64,000 nucleotides of DNA, taken from Paramecium tetraurelia. Its lineage: Eukaryota > Ciliophora > Oligohymenophorea > Peniculida > Parameciidae. The stretch covers positions 4,386-68,385 of the forward strand of contig NW_001799144.1 in NCBI RefSeq assembly GCF_000165425.1. The letters run 5' to 3'. Every line of letters begins with the position of its first letter. The first letter of the stretch is position 1. The notes under the pieces were generated by a model. That model ran no database searches, was not told the DNA's origin, and saw only the letters and a program-made list of their open reading frames with translations. The position numbers and the translations under genes are program-made. Shown here in pieces: positions 1 through 16,400 of this stretch.

Positions 1-1131
1 TTAAGTTGAACTCAAAAACTTCGTTCTATTGCTATTATGATTATGACTTTAGGATTCAAAATGAGATTGACTTGTTTATTTAAATTATTGAATCCCTGTT
101 TTCTAAACTTGATATTCATGTTGTTAATTCAGCGGAAGTTAATTTTTAGATTAATACAGTCTTTCCATATATTTTTATTGTTCTTAATGGCTGGGTTTTT
201 CAATGCAAGGAAAGAAGTTTTCGCTACCTCCATAAGATTTTTCTCTACTATTAAATTTAAAATTACTTATTGATTTTAATTTTAAGAATTGCAGGTATTT
301 GAGCATAAGGACTTTCTAATTATTTCTTTGTTAATTTTGGTACACTATATGATTTGATAGAGGAGGAGATAGTAGTCAATGAATTGTTATAAAATTTTAT
401 ACTAAGGCTTTAAGCTTAACTTAAGTCTTATTTTAAATTTTAAGCAATTGATTACGAGTTGTGTAATTTGCTAACTTGTTTATAAGTCAAAATTACCTCA
501 ACAATTATTATTCTTCATCATATAGTTTTTGATAATATTTTTATTATTAATCTAGCTTTTAAGACAATTAAGCTTTATATTATAATTATTCTCCTCTTAT
601 TTTTTCAATTTTTTCATTTTTCTTATATTCTAGATCCTATTTCATTTAAAATTCCCATTCTGAAATCTAAAATAAACTCTTCTACAAAAGTTACCTTGTT
701 AAATTACTATTGCTTATTATATAACTCCTGATCTTTTAATTTTTTGAGTTGATATTAAAGAATCTGTGAGTTTTGTTTTTATGTAAGAGTTCTCATTAGT
801 TTATCGTCTGATAATTATTATTTTAATTTCATTGTTTCATCCACTTATTATTGCTTCATTAAACGAATACGATTATAATTCGCATCTTTGTGGCTTTGAG
901 AATATTCAAGTTATTTTAATAACTACAATTACAAATAATATTTACATCTCTCTGATCTTAATATGTGCTTTCCTTAGTTTCCAATATTTTGTTAACTTTC
1001 TATTATATTATATGATTATTCGATTCTTGTAATTTTAACTATTATTTTAACTAAACCAGTCTATTTTCTAATTAAGAAAGCTCTTGATTCTTCTATTACA
1101 ATCCCTTAATTTATTGAGCTAAAGATTCCAT
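1..1131 (-). CDS. Coiled-coil protein, 3' end cut by window edge
   Basis: The frame starts at an ATG at 1131 (MESLAQQIKGLQQ...) and runs leftwards off the window. It is Gln/Lys/Glu-rich with heptad-like Leu/Ile spacing, so a coiled coil is likely. Four mini-introns restore one continuous frame: 923-945 (23 nt), 667-694 (28 nt), 471-496 (26 nt) and 245-266 (22 nt), all GTA...TAG. The last part, after SPYAQIPAILK, is richer in Pro, Ser and Gln. No catalytic motif is visible and the family is not recognised; a cytoskeletal or basal-body role would be only a guess. The C-terminus is missing. Confidence 0.75.
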
Positions 1132-1220
1132 GATTTAAGGCCAAATTCACTTATAATAAATTGAATATAATAAATAATTATCTAAACGAGATGATTTACA
1201 AATGAACAGTATAATGTTTA

Positions 1221-2621
1221 TCATATAATTTTCATAGGAGTGTTTCTTTCATTACTCATTTATAAAAATGAAAATCTTTTTTCTAATCCAATTTTTGTTG
1301 GAGAGTGGATTTAATCCTACATAACTAAAGTATTATCGTCTTCGAATTTTATCACATTCATGCTGAATATTCCAACAGCATTTAATTTCTAATTAGTAAA
1401 ATATGGATGATTTAGTAAGTCTTTGGCAAAAGGACGATGATCAGGATTAGTCTTAAGCATTTTAAATCTTATAATTTTATTTATTCTTACAATAGATCTT
1501 TTTGCTCAATTGTTAATATATCATATCTCTTATCATCTGGATTGATATTGCATTCTTTATTTAGTTTAAGTAATTCCAAATGTCCTTTACCGGGAAATAC
1601 TCCTTCTCCAAATAAAAGCAAATGAAAAATTGCTCCACAACTAAAGATATCGCAGATTCTACTATATTCTTTATCTTTTTCAACTAAATTGGCAACTTTA
1701 CTCTAATTAAAACATAGAAATTACTTTCTGGAGCAACAAATCCTGGAGTACCACATTTAGGATAAAGATAAGGAGTATCAGTTTATATTGCGGCAAGTCC
1801 GAAATCGCCTATCTTTAAGGTTGTAAAATCTTATGGTTTCTAAAATAGAATGTTTTCAGGTTTTAAATCTCTATGCATGACTCCTTTGCTATGAATATAG
1901 TCAACAGCTAATAAAAGGTGATGCATAATCTGAAATAATTGATAGTAATTACAATTTTAATTTCTGAATCTTCTAGAATTAAATTGCGTTTTGTTAATTC
2001 TGCTTACAAATTTTCCCCAGAACATAAATCCAACACTAAATTAATACTATTTACACCATCATAAACTTCATGCAAATTAACTATTTAAGCGTGTGGACTT
2101 AAAATTCTCATAATTTCTATCTCATTCATCACTGCTTTTAACCCTTTATCAATTTTATCAAGTTTTTTTTTCTCTATACACTTTCCCGCATATTGCTATC
2201 CAGTGAAAATGTTTTTCAATTGAAATACTACAGCATAACTACCCTCTCCCAATACCTGCTAAGTTTCATATTCATCTTCAAGAGAACTTTGTTAAACAAA
2301 TTTCTGTAATATTTTTTTTAAGGCTATTAACATTTCAAAATCCGCATAATATTTCAATAATTCCTTATTATTATTAGTCTCTAAAGTAAAGCTTTTAAGA
2401 AAGGTTTTGAATGTTTTTGGATTAATTGAATAGTTCCACTTTACTCTAATTATATTTTCAAAGCTAATCACTCTTGCAGGATCACCTTTATTTTAGTTTC
2501 TATTTATTATCAAGCGATCCTCAAACACATATATAAATCTATTCTCTTTTCCTATTAATTATTTTTTCTTTGTTTTGCACTAAAAGAGACATTATTCATA
2601 GTCTATGCTCTGTTATTTCAT
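1221..2621 (-). CDS. CAMK-type Ser/Thr protein kinase with N-terminal PH-like region
   Basis: A 441-aa protein once three introns (23, 29 and 23 nt; the last two end in AAG) are removed; the remaining 1326 nt divide by three. Residues about 1-130 ([11 protein letters not shown]..., ...[12 protein letters not shown]) resemble a PH domain, as in many ciliate kinases of this kind. The kinase domain follows: Gly loop [19 protein letters not shown] catalytic loop, DFGLA, and [10 protein letters not shown] in the activation segment. These are typical of the CAMK group. It should phosphorylate Ser/Thr on protein substrates. No calmodulin site or EF-hands were seen, so calcium control is not shown. 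The short tail after HPYFTN is unassigned. Confidence 0.85.
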
Positions 2622-2809
2622 ATTATAATTATCAAAGTTTGGAAGATGATGAATTATAAATTTAATTATAAAATTATCAATTACTTATAGAAAATATACC
2701 TCAAAAGTATTAAATTGTATGTTGTGATGTATTTAAGGTTTCATATCTATTTAAGAACTTTTGAATTATCATAAATTAGATTGATATAATTAAATGTGAT
2801 TATAATTTT
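2622..2809. other. Short intergenic region between divergent genes
   Basis: About 190 bp of AT-rich DNA lie between the kinase start at 2621 and the DNA polymerase start at 2810. It must hold both promoters and 5' UTRs. No specific element could be recognised. Confidence 0.6.
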
Positions 2810-5464
2810 ATGATAAAATTTCGATTTTGTACATTTGCTTAAATCAATAACATAACATCACTTAAAAGTAGAATAGGAGGTAGTTCAAAAACACCAGAGT
2901 ATGATTTATATCGGTCTTATTACAATAAGACAATCGAAGATGTAAAAGAATAACCAGGTGTAACTATAGTCAGAAATATAAATGATGCAAAAAGAGTCAT
3001 TGATATATTAAATAAATATAAAAAACAGCCTCATGCATGGGATACAGAAACTATAGATATAGATGTTAAGAGCGAGACTCCAATTAATAGAGGGAGATTA
3101 ATTTGTGCAAGTGCATTTGCAGGTCCTGAAGTTAATTTTGGGAATGGTCCTAGGTTGTTTATCGATAATTTTGCTTAGAATAGTGATTTAATAATGCTGT
3201 TTAAAGAATATTTTGAGGATGAAAAGATATTAAAAATATGGCATAATTATGGTTTTGATAAACACATATTTGGCAATAATGGAATTAATGTTAGAGGCTT
3301 TTTTGGAGATACTATGCATATGGCCAGACTATTAGATCCATCTAAATAGCCTTAAGAATATAGTTTAGCTAAATTATCATTAGCTTACGAAGAAGAAATA
3401 AAATTAGTTAAAACCAAAAGAATGGAATGTTTATTGGCAAAACCAAACTTAACAGATGAAGAAAGAAGTAGCCTTTAATTATTTGGAGAACATCTACTTG
3501 ATATCAATCTTAAAACTAGTATGAAATAGATCTTTGGACAAAATAAAGAACTAAAAAATGGCTAAGTTAGTAAATTAAAAGTATATCCTAAGATATTATA
3601 AATGCATTGTCTCCCTCAATATATTAATTAATGGGTTGAATATTCTACTTTAGATTCAGAAATAACATATTTCTTATGTCTCACTTTAAAAGACTTATTA
3701 AACAAAACAAAAATATTTTATAATTTAAAACCCACAGATTCTGATTATCAGACAAAATAAAATGAATTTGGAATTAATAGTTTAGGTGATATCTATAGTA
3801 AATATTGGAATTCTTTGGGAGAAATATTAACAGAGTTAGAGAGGGAAGGTATGCAGGTTGATATGGATCACGTAAAAAACATTAAGGTAAAAGCTGAAGA
3901 AGATATGAAATAATATGAATAAAACTTTATTAAATGGGTATAAACTACCTAAGAAGGAGATGTGTCGTAATTCAATTGTAGTAGTACTTAATAATTATAA
4001 TAATTATTCTTTGCTCCATGCAAAAAATAATAAGTGAAAAAGACACCTTAAACAATGAAAGAAGAAGAAGAAGAGGATGAATATCTTTCAGATGGAAGAA
4101 AAAAATCTGTAAGGAAAGAAGTCGAAGATCTACCTGAAGTAAAAGGATTTTAAATTGATAACATACATTAAATTGTTAAAGAGAATTAGAGAACTCCTCT
4201 AAAATATACTGAAATGCTTATTAAGGGTTTAGGAATAGAACCTTTAAGTTATACTCCTAGTGGAATGCCGTAAGCTGATTATAATGCCTTAAAGTAGTTA
4301 GCAGGAGATGTAGAGAAATAACAATACGGATTGATATATCATCACTTTGCTGGTAAAGGGGAACCTTAAAAAGGTATTGATGCATGCATTGCAATAAATG
4401 ATTTATTAGAATTAAAAAGTATAGAAGTATTATTACATACTTTTATTATCCCATTAATCGAATTAACTGATCCATCAGGTCGTATTCATACCAGTATTAA
4501 TATAAATACAGAAACTGGAAGATTAAGTTCTAGAAATCCAAATCTATTGAATTAACCTGCATTAGAGAAGGATAGATATAAAATAAGAAAATCCTTTATA
4601 GCTAAAAAGGGAAATAAACTAATAGTGGCTGATTATGGTTAATTGGAATTGAGAGTCTTAGCTCATATGACTAAATGTAAAGCTATGATTGACGCTTTTC
4701 TAAAAGGAGGAGATTTTCATTCTAGAACTGTCATTGTATGAAATTATTATTAATCTTTTTAAGACGATGTTTCCTCATATCTAGGAAGAAATAGATAAAG
4801 GAGAATTATTAATTGAATGGGACAAATCTAAAGGAAAAGCACCAGCTCCATTAGTAAAAGACAAATATGCAGCTGAAAGAAGAAAGGCTAAAGTTTTGAA
4901 TTTTTCAATAGCCTATGGTAAAACTGCAACTGGATTTGCAAAGGATTGGTAATGTGAAGTGAAGGAAGCATAAAAAACTATAGATGCTTGGTTTGCATAA
5001 AGAAAAGAAGTGGTATTATATTTGTGTAATTTAGGAATAATGGCAATATAATGTGAGAATGATTGCAAAAAACTAATTTTTCACTTAAACTTTACTAGGA
5101 AGATATAGATACTTGGAAAAATACTTTTAATAATAAACTAGATCTTATATTAATCATGGATTAAGAGCAGCAATAAATACTCCTATTTAGGGAGGAGCTG
5201 CAGATATAGTAATCGCCGCTATGGTCAAAATATATAAAAATTAATCATTGAAAGATTTAGGATACAAATTACTTTTGCAAGTTCATGATGAATTAATTCT
5301 AGTAATTAAATAATTTAAAATATTTATAGGAAGGACCAGAAGAGAATGCTTAGGAGGCTTTGAAGATTGTAAAGGAATTAATGGAAAATCCTTTTGAAAT
5401 TTAGCTAGAATTACCATTAGAAGTTGATGCTAAAATAGGAAATAATTGGTATGAATGCAAATGA
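2810..5464 (+). CDS. Organellar family-A DNA polymerase (POP type)
   Basis: An 858-aa DNA polymerase of the bacterial Pol I family. The N-terminal half has a 3'-5' exonuclease fold: WDTET (Exo I), a WHNYGFDKH block and YSTLDSEITY near the end. The polymerase half shows motif A (DYGQLELRVLAH), motif B (RRKAKVLNFSIAYG) and motif C (QVHDELIL). The arrangement fits the plant and protist organellar polymerases (POP) that copy mitochondrial DNA. The start (MIKFRFCTFAQ...) is basic and hydroxylated, as expected for a mitochondrial targeting peptide, but the 5'-3' nuclease domain of bacterial Pol I is absent. An acidic insert (EEEEEDE) lies between the exonuclease and polymerase parts. Three introns (28, 22, 28 nt) are needed; 2577 coding nt divide by three. 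Confidence 0.92.
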
Positions 5465-5600
5465 AATTTATTGTGTATTTTAAATCAACATTTTTTGTTT
5501 AACCTAGAGTCCAACTTTGTATTATGACTAATACAATAAAAATTATTGATATCTAATTAATGATTATATATTATGTAATAATAAATTTTCAGAAGAATAA

Positions 5601-7688
<2,088 letters not shown>

Positions 7689-7699
7689 TTATCTATAAT

Positions 7700-8615
7700 T
7701 CACAAATTCTAAATTTTTTAAGTTATCTGATTGATTTATTTATCATAATTTTTTTGTTTTTAGTCATTCATTCTCTTTTAAATATCCACAAGAGTAATGT
7801 TCATATATTCTTATTTTGCAGTAGCAATAACTTCATTAATTTTTTCAAAACCTTATCCAGTTAATGATGAAACTTCCAATACTGTAAAGTTATTATAAAA
7901 TTCTTCTAAAGTCAAAACCATTTATTTGCTCAAAGTAGATAAATAAGTATCCTTATTCTTTAAAGCTTCTGTAAAGGAATCATAATTTCTCAACCATTCT
8001 AATGGTTATTTTGAATCAGCCACATCACACTTATTAAAGACTATAACCATAGGCAATTTAAATTTGTAGAATATACTACAACTAAATAATAAATTGCTCA
8101 TAAAACTATTAGGGTTTTAACATCTTGCAATATCAATAACATAAAATATTATTGTAGGCATAGACATAGATAATGTTTAAGATATTAAATTGCCAGATGC
8201 TGACCAAGTGAAAACTTCAATTTGTCCTGGAGTATCAATAATTTATATATTGGAGTCTGATTTTTCTATTTTTTCAATTAATTAGTTTAATTAAAGTGAG
8301 TAAAGATTGAGGGCTGTCATGATTGCTCCATTAGGACCAAGCTTATTTCTAGAATTTATGATGAAGGATACTTACTTAGTCATTAATTCTTTATAATTAA
8401 TTGATTTACGAATATCTTCCTCAGGTTCATAAGGTAATGAATAAACTGCAGGATCAAGATTAATTAAAGTATGTTTTTCATTTTTTAATTGTTTGCTTAA
8501 TTGCTAATAATATGGATTGATTCCTAACCTAAACGAAAGTTGTTTTTCCAGTGCCTGCCATTCCAATGATAAGTATCGCTACCTTATTTTCCTTTATTTA
8601 AAATTCAATGTCCAT
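7700..8615 (-). CDS. GPN1: GPN-loop GTPase 1 (XAB1/Npa3)
   Basis: A 287-aa GTPase after removing introns of 25 nt (GTTAGG...TAG) and 27 nt (GTAAGT...TAG). G1 is GMAGTGKTT, the family-defining GPN loop is in LGPNGAIMTALN, G3 is DTPGQIEVFTWSASG and G4 is NKCDVAD. GPN1 helps assemble RNA polymerase II and import it into the nucleus, usually as a dimer with GPN2 or GPN3. The start Met lies only 17 residues before the P-loop and no other Met would keep it, so the start is firm. That start is 7 bp from the start of the divergent methyltransferase gene. Confidence 0.95.
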
Positions 8616-8622
8616 TAATTAA
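8616..8622. promoter_or_regulatory. Seven-base divergent intergene
   Basis: Only seven bases (AATTAAA) separate the start codons of GPN1 (minus) and the isoaspartate methyltransferase (plus). Both starts are fixed by conserved N-terminal sequence. Core promoter and transcript starts must therefore overlap the neighbouring coding sequence. Confidence 0.7.
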
Positions 8623-9338
8623 ATGAATAATAAACTAGAAAAATTAGTGCAAAATTTGTTTAAAAAAGGTGTTATTAAATCTGAAATTGTTAAAAAAGTT
8701 TTATTATCTGTGGATCGTTAATAATTTGTTGATGAGTCTGATAAGATTTATGCTTATGAAGATTACCCATTATAAATAGGCTATAATGCAACAATATCTG
8801 CTCCTCATATGCATGCTTATTCTTTAGTATTGTATTAAGTAATTAGGAATTACTTAAAGATCATTTATAAAATGGAGTAAGAGCTCTTGATATTGGATCT
8901 GGAAGTGGATATTTATGTGCTGCAATGTTTTTAATGATGAAATCATAATAATCAAAAGTAATTGGGGTAGAACATGTTCCAGAATTGGTTGAAAAGTCAA
9001 TCAAAAATTTAAGCTAGTAATTTAAAATAATAATAGATAGGGCTTATAATCAATAGTTAAAAGATAAGCAAATATAAATTATAAGAGGAGATGGACGATT
9101 AGGGTTTGAGTAAGAAGGCCCCTATTAAGCTATTCATGTAGGGGCTGCAGCTGAAACAATACCACAGTAACTATTAGAATAATTGGATAAAGGCGGTCGT
9201 ATGGTAATTCCTGTTGGTAAGGGAAACCAAGTGTTTTAAGTAATTGATAAGGATCAAAATGGGAAAATTAATATTTAAAATGTTCTAGGAGTGAGATATG
9301 TTCCTTTGACTGATTTAAATAAGCAACTAAATAAATGA
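8623..9338 (+). CDS. PCMT1: Protein-L-isoaspartate O-methyltransferase
   Basis: A 231-aa enzyme with a single 20-nt intron at 8827-8846. It shows the family layout: an N-terminal helix region (VKKVLLSVDRQQFV), ISAPHMHAYSL, then SAM motif I LDIGSGSGYLCA, motif II-like IIRGDGRLGF, and AIHVGAAAETIP followed by GGRMVIPVG. It uses S-adenosylmethionine to methylate isoaspartyl residues in aged proteins so that they can revert to aspartate; it acts in the cytosol. The length is typical of the family. The 696 coding nt divide by three and the protein ends at TGA. Confidence 0.95.
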
Positions 9339-9445
9339 TAGATTGATGTATTTTATCAAATATCAAATATTTAAAGAATTCTAAATTCTATTCAAACTAC
9401 AAATATTACAAACCTAAATTAAAACTTATTATATAAATAATTATT

Positions 9446-10462
<1,017 letters not shown>

Positions 10463-10490
10463 CATATTTTACAAAATATATTAAGTTTCA

Positions 10491-13400
10491 TCATTTTTTA
10501 TCATTTGTAGTCTCTTTTAAACTACCTAATTTAATATTATATTTGTCTTTAAAAGATTTCTATATCTATTCAAACAATTTGATGGCTTTGATCTTACTTT
10601 CATATTTTAATTCATATTTTGTTGAGTTTGCTTAAAACCAAGATTTTCTAACAGGGGTATGAAGCTTAAACTTCAGCAATTTCTTCTTTTCATCATATTT
10701 TATCTATTTAATTTTATAAATCATTATTTTATCACAATGTATAGATGAATGAGACTAAAAGTATAAAAATAGAAATTACCAAAACATAAACTATTCTTGA
10801 ATCAGTCAAAACTATTTAAGCTTCTTATTTTTTCTTGTCTCCATCTGATATATTGAGTTGATCAAAAAAGATAATACTTTCACCATCAATAACTTTTAAT
10901 TTGTATCTCCTTATAATATCTGTACCTATGGCATGCTTAAAATTAAAAGGGATTAATTGATTGTTATCTCCAAAAATTCTTGGTGGTCTGTATCGAGTAT
11001 CCATAATATGTTCTTCATATATTGCTGTATTTTTTATTCCTTCAATTATTGTAATCAAAAGATCATAGATTCCTACTGTAGGTTTGATTATAATTCCCAT
11101 GATTCCTTAGTAAATTCCTAACAAAAAGCCTAAAAACCCACCATCATTTATTCCAGTAATTGGTCTTTCTAAAACTCCAATTATTGTTTGAAATAAAATC
11201 TTTCCGAAATTAGTGAATCCAATTATCAATCCTTCTCTAAAATTTTTAATTGCTCTATTCAATCTATTACTTCTTTCTGACATATATTTCTTATCTAAAG
11301 TCATTTAATCAAGAATTTTCATTATTGTTCCAATTATTGTATTAACTGTTTTATACACACCTGTAATCGAAGTGTGGATTAAAGTTACTGCTCCAGTAAA
11401 GAATTTTTCTCCTACCTTATAACCACTCTTTCCTGTGACAAGAGCGTATATGGGTTCATAAAACATATCAATAACACCTGTGCCTAAATTAGAAATTAGA
11501 GAAACAGGATTCCCAAATATTTCAAATGATCCTAGCAATTTATAAATTTAAGTTAGAAATTATCTAATAATATACTTATATAGACATACCCTTTGTAATG
11601 CTTAGATATTCTGCCAATAATTTCATTACTTGATCCAAAGATATGTTAAGTCTTGAAAGCATTTAATCTAATTTTCGCACTGTCAATTGATGCGAGAGTT
11701 AATCCCAGATCTGCTATGACTCCTATAGATGATGAATTCATAACGTGACCTGGTGATGATCTAAATAATTACATCAAATATATACTTTAAAGTAAAGCAT
11801 ATGTCAATTGGTTCTAGCATTAAATTTTTGAGATATATCTTACTAATACTATGTTGTTTTATCTTCTTCAATTATTCTTCTTACTTTTTTTATAAAGATC
11901 CTAATCCAAATTGGCTGTTGCTTGATTATTATACATCACTAAAATTACTATCCCATATGATGGCTGCTATTAAATTATAATACTATATTATTTAATCTAA
12001 AATTTAATGATCTAGTCTAATTTCTAAAGTATCTGTAAACATTTATAATGTATGAATATAAGAAATCTTAAATTTGGATTGATTTTATTGTTAATCATTA
12101 GCTTAAACTTAGTTTGCTTAAGCATTTGGTTCATTCTTAACAACTACTCTACTTCCATTGTTCATACTCGGATTTGACTTTTTTATTTATGATTGATCTT
12201 TTCTATAAGTAGTCAATACAAAAAATGGTTATTGATTTCCAAATATTTTCTTTTTATTAGGGGCTAGCAAAACAGGGAATTGTGAATTTATTATTTAATT
12301 ATTAATGATAATTAAATCTATTGATAAGTTTATATGCTCTTTTATTTATTTTATTTATGGTTTTTCTGCTAATACGTTTGTATTATCATCATCATCATAA
12401 TTTTATCTTAATTGAAAGTCTTTCTAAACTTCTTCTATCAGAATATATTCAGCCTATATGTTTTTAAAGCAGATTTATAAAATTTCCTTTGGGGTTTCAT
12501 CAATAATAGATATACCTACACAATTACTTATTGAAATCTTATAACAAGTAAATTATTAACGTTAAGTGTCCTCCTCTTTTTCTTACTAAATTTCTGATCC
12601 TTCTTTTTGAGAATCAGCTCTGTCATTTGATTTATTTTAAAAAAATGTAACTACTTTAGTTTAATTTGATGGCTCAATTTTTAATTCCACCATTTCAGGT
12701 TTATCAATTAAAATTGCTCTCCATAAATATTCTACCCATTAATTTGCTTCATCAACTGTCTTAGTTTGGAAATGTAAGTTTTTGGATAACATTTTCTCTG
12801 GGTTAATTTTTAATACAAATTCATTATCCTTACTTTCATCTACTTTTGCTCCTTATAAATAATATGATTCATGCTGTTTCTTATCTGAAGAATAAACATT
12901 AAATTTTTATTTCAAAACATTAAGAGTACAATAATATACTCTTGGCTTATCCAAATCTTTTATAAATATATTTCCTTATTTATAAAGATATTTCTTATTT
13001 ACTAATTTTTTTCGTTTTTATGATTAACCAGGTAATGTTAATGGTTAAAAGTTTTGAATCTTATCTATTTCATATTTTTCTGTTTAGCCCTCTATTTCAA
13101 CTTCTAGCACATGTTCCTTGTCATCAATCCAATGATCCCAAGTAAAAGCTACTTTTTCTCCAGGTTATAAATAAGTAACTTCATTTCCTCCAGCAGAAAA
13201 TTATATTAATTCCTAATCTTGAGAACCGACTGGATTTGAAGCTATTACTTGATGAATACCTCTGTTGATTTCGTTATTTTACATGATTGGATTAGCCTAA
13301 TTTAATCGATATTTTTATGCTTGACTAGATGGTTGTTGCTTGTAAGTAATTTCATATTTTGTTAAATTTTCTATATAATAAGGAGGAATAATTGGATCTT

Positions 13401-16400
13401 CTAATATGAATCTTATTAATAAGATTAAATCATCCATTAATGTTATATTAACCTTCTAAAGTACATAAAGTTACAAGTAATCAGAATTATTGTTATTTAT
13501 AATTGGCTTTATACTTGGAATTTTTAATGAGATTTCTTAAACCTATAGTTTAAAATACCCACTCCAACCTGATATAAGACCAGTTGATTCCTAATAAAAA
13601 GATATCATAGCAAGAGCAGGCTTTTTGATATTCGACCAGCTAAAATATTTCCAATCTCCTGGCTTCAATCTCAATAGATTATTATCTCTATATTCAGTAT
13701 CTACTTAGGCCATGGCTATATTATACTATGTTTCATTATGAACTATAAATCTTGGTGTAATTGTGATTAATTTGCTTCTATGAAACGATCCAGGGCCACT
13801 TGTGATTGCCATACCAAATTCAAATTTTCCTTTAGCATCTGCACTTGTTCTCTTTTTACGATCTTTTGGCTGTAATTACTCATGATCTTTTTTTAAAATT
13901 TCAGTTGATCCTATTATTTCTAGAACATTGCTGTTTTATAAGCTTACTGGATTACTCCACTTAGAGATATCTTATAATTATTAATCATTTAATTATCCTA
14001 TAGCAACCTATATTTTATTCATATTTGTGCTTGTAGCAAATTGATGTAAATTATGATATTAAGAATGTTACTCTATTTCTTTTTTTTACTTATTCTTTTA
14101 ATAAGTTTTACTAAAATTTTAATAATAAATCCAATCATCTGAAAGAATATCTTAAGTTAAGCCATATTCTCTGTACATCAATAGTTTATTTGTCTCATTA
14201 AATATTAAGTATGGACAATATAATACTAATTCCCTTGACTTAGTTGATCTTTTTTTAATTAGAACAGTCAGGTATTAATCATTGCCTTTTTATTGCTTAA
14301 ATTTAATTTAAAATTTGTTCTCTTCTCCAAGACCAAAACCTCTATTAAATATTTTAAAAGGCTTAGTTCTCAATAGATCATCATTTTATGTATCTCCACC
14401 ATCAATTTTTGGTTAGTTTTTTATTGAAAATTAAACTTCAATATCATCATGATAATCTAGTGTTTCACAATAGTAATGCTAATCTGGTGATACAGGTAAA
14501 TAAGGTAGTTATTTTTCGGATTATTATTTGTTGGAAGAAAATACACCATAATGTATATTGATATCTCTTACTGTTGCATTTGTAAATTTAAAAATAGGAT
14601 AACAAATCAAATAGGTTTCATAACAGGCATCATTATCATCTTCACTTGGTTTTTAATCACCAATTTCATTGAAATTAATCATTGCTTTCCTTTAATTGGT
14701 GATTTAATTTTTTATTTTCACGCAATTAATTATGAAATAAAAGTTATTTCTTTTAATATTACTTTTCATTGAGGTTATTATGTGATCATATTTATAATTT
14801 AAGGGATCATGAATTTATTTAAACTCAGATTTAATTACAGGATTTGATCTACCTTAAGATGTTACAATTTGAGTTGCTTGTTCTAAAACTTCAACTATCG
14901 AATTATCCTTATCAACTTCAAATTCTCCTATTGATTGCTAATCACACAACAATGTATCTAATTAATAATATTTTCTTTCTAATTATTCATCTTATTAACG
15001 ATTTTATATTTTCTCTGGTGTAAATCTTACTTCTGTTTTGTTTTCCAGGAATTCTAAAGGAACAATATAAATTTATTTTGGCTCTAGTTTAACTGAAGTT
15101 GTTTCTTTCATTTAACCATTCACTTGGAAACCTAATTCTAAGGAAGTACTTAAATAATTGTATATTTTCACAGTACTTTAAATTTAAATTTCTTTTGATC
15201 CATTCTGAGGATTAATATTTACATTGACTTAAATATAGATATTCCTTTCTTCATTGATTTTCTTATTGTCAGCTAAGAAAACTCCAGTAATTTTATCGAT
15301 ATTAGTTTTAAACGCATCAAAAGTACCTTTTTTACCACTATGAAGGTCTTGTTATTCATTCTTATGCTATCTCACCAATGGATAAAATTTCTTGCCCACA
15401 AAATCAAAATTAACATACTTAATTGTTTTGTAATTACTAATATTTTTTTCACTTCTTTATTATTTAAATAATATTCTACTCCTTGTGTATGAGGATTAGT
15501 TCATATTTTAATATTGATTCTATGTTTATGTTTAAGTTATCAAAGTTTTTGATTAAGTACTTTTGCTTGGGAAATCTAAAGTAGTTCTTCTATTGTTATT
15601 ACTATGAATACTATCAACAATTTTAATTTCATCATCATCTTCATCTTTTTCCTTTAAATTATTTGGTTTCAAAACAACTAAATTTAATAACATTTATTAT
15701 TAATCTGACTTGTGCTTCTTAAAATCCTTTGCCCAAAGTTCTTTTTATGTATTATATGTATATTCTGAATCCTCTTATATAATTCTCACAGGTTGATCCT
15801 TTTTTATATCTCTAATTTCCAAAGCATATCCGCATCTATTAAAAATTTTATATGGTTCTTCATCTTCCATTTTTTTGTTGTAAATCTTCAGAGCTTCCAT
15901 AGCTACTTCGACTAAAGCAGGAGTGATATTTATATTTAATGAATTTGTATGATCTTTTAGATAATATGGAACTTCTTCACCTTTAAGTTCCTTCTCAATA
16001 TGATTTGCTATAGTAATTTTATTAGAATCCCTATCAATAGCCTTATTTTCAGGAGGTTTTTCAATTTAAGATAAGGTTGTAATAGTGAATTTCCAAGGTT
16101 CAAGGAAAGGCTCGAAATCCATTTTTCTCTTATTAAAGTAATCTAATGATATACAAGCCAGTAGATTTAATTACGTCTTTTTATTGTCTTTGAAATCTGA
16201 CATCCTCAAGCTTTTCAATTCAAACTACGCAGCTTTAACTCCATCTTTGTTTTTCAATATTTAAATCTTGAGTGTCTCTATATTGATCTTTTTTGTATTT
16301 ATACAATCATCAATAAATGGATCTGGAGGTTAAGGCTTTCTTTTAAAAGCGTATTTATCTTCAGGAGATTTTCTGGCAGAAAAGATATTAACGATTTATT

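Noticed and set aside
14551-14772. Plus-strand open frame inside VPS13
   Set aside because: Antisense to a long conserved minus-strand frame and with random-looking hydrophobic composition.
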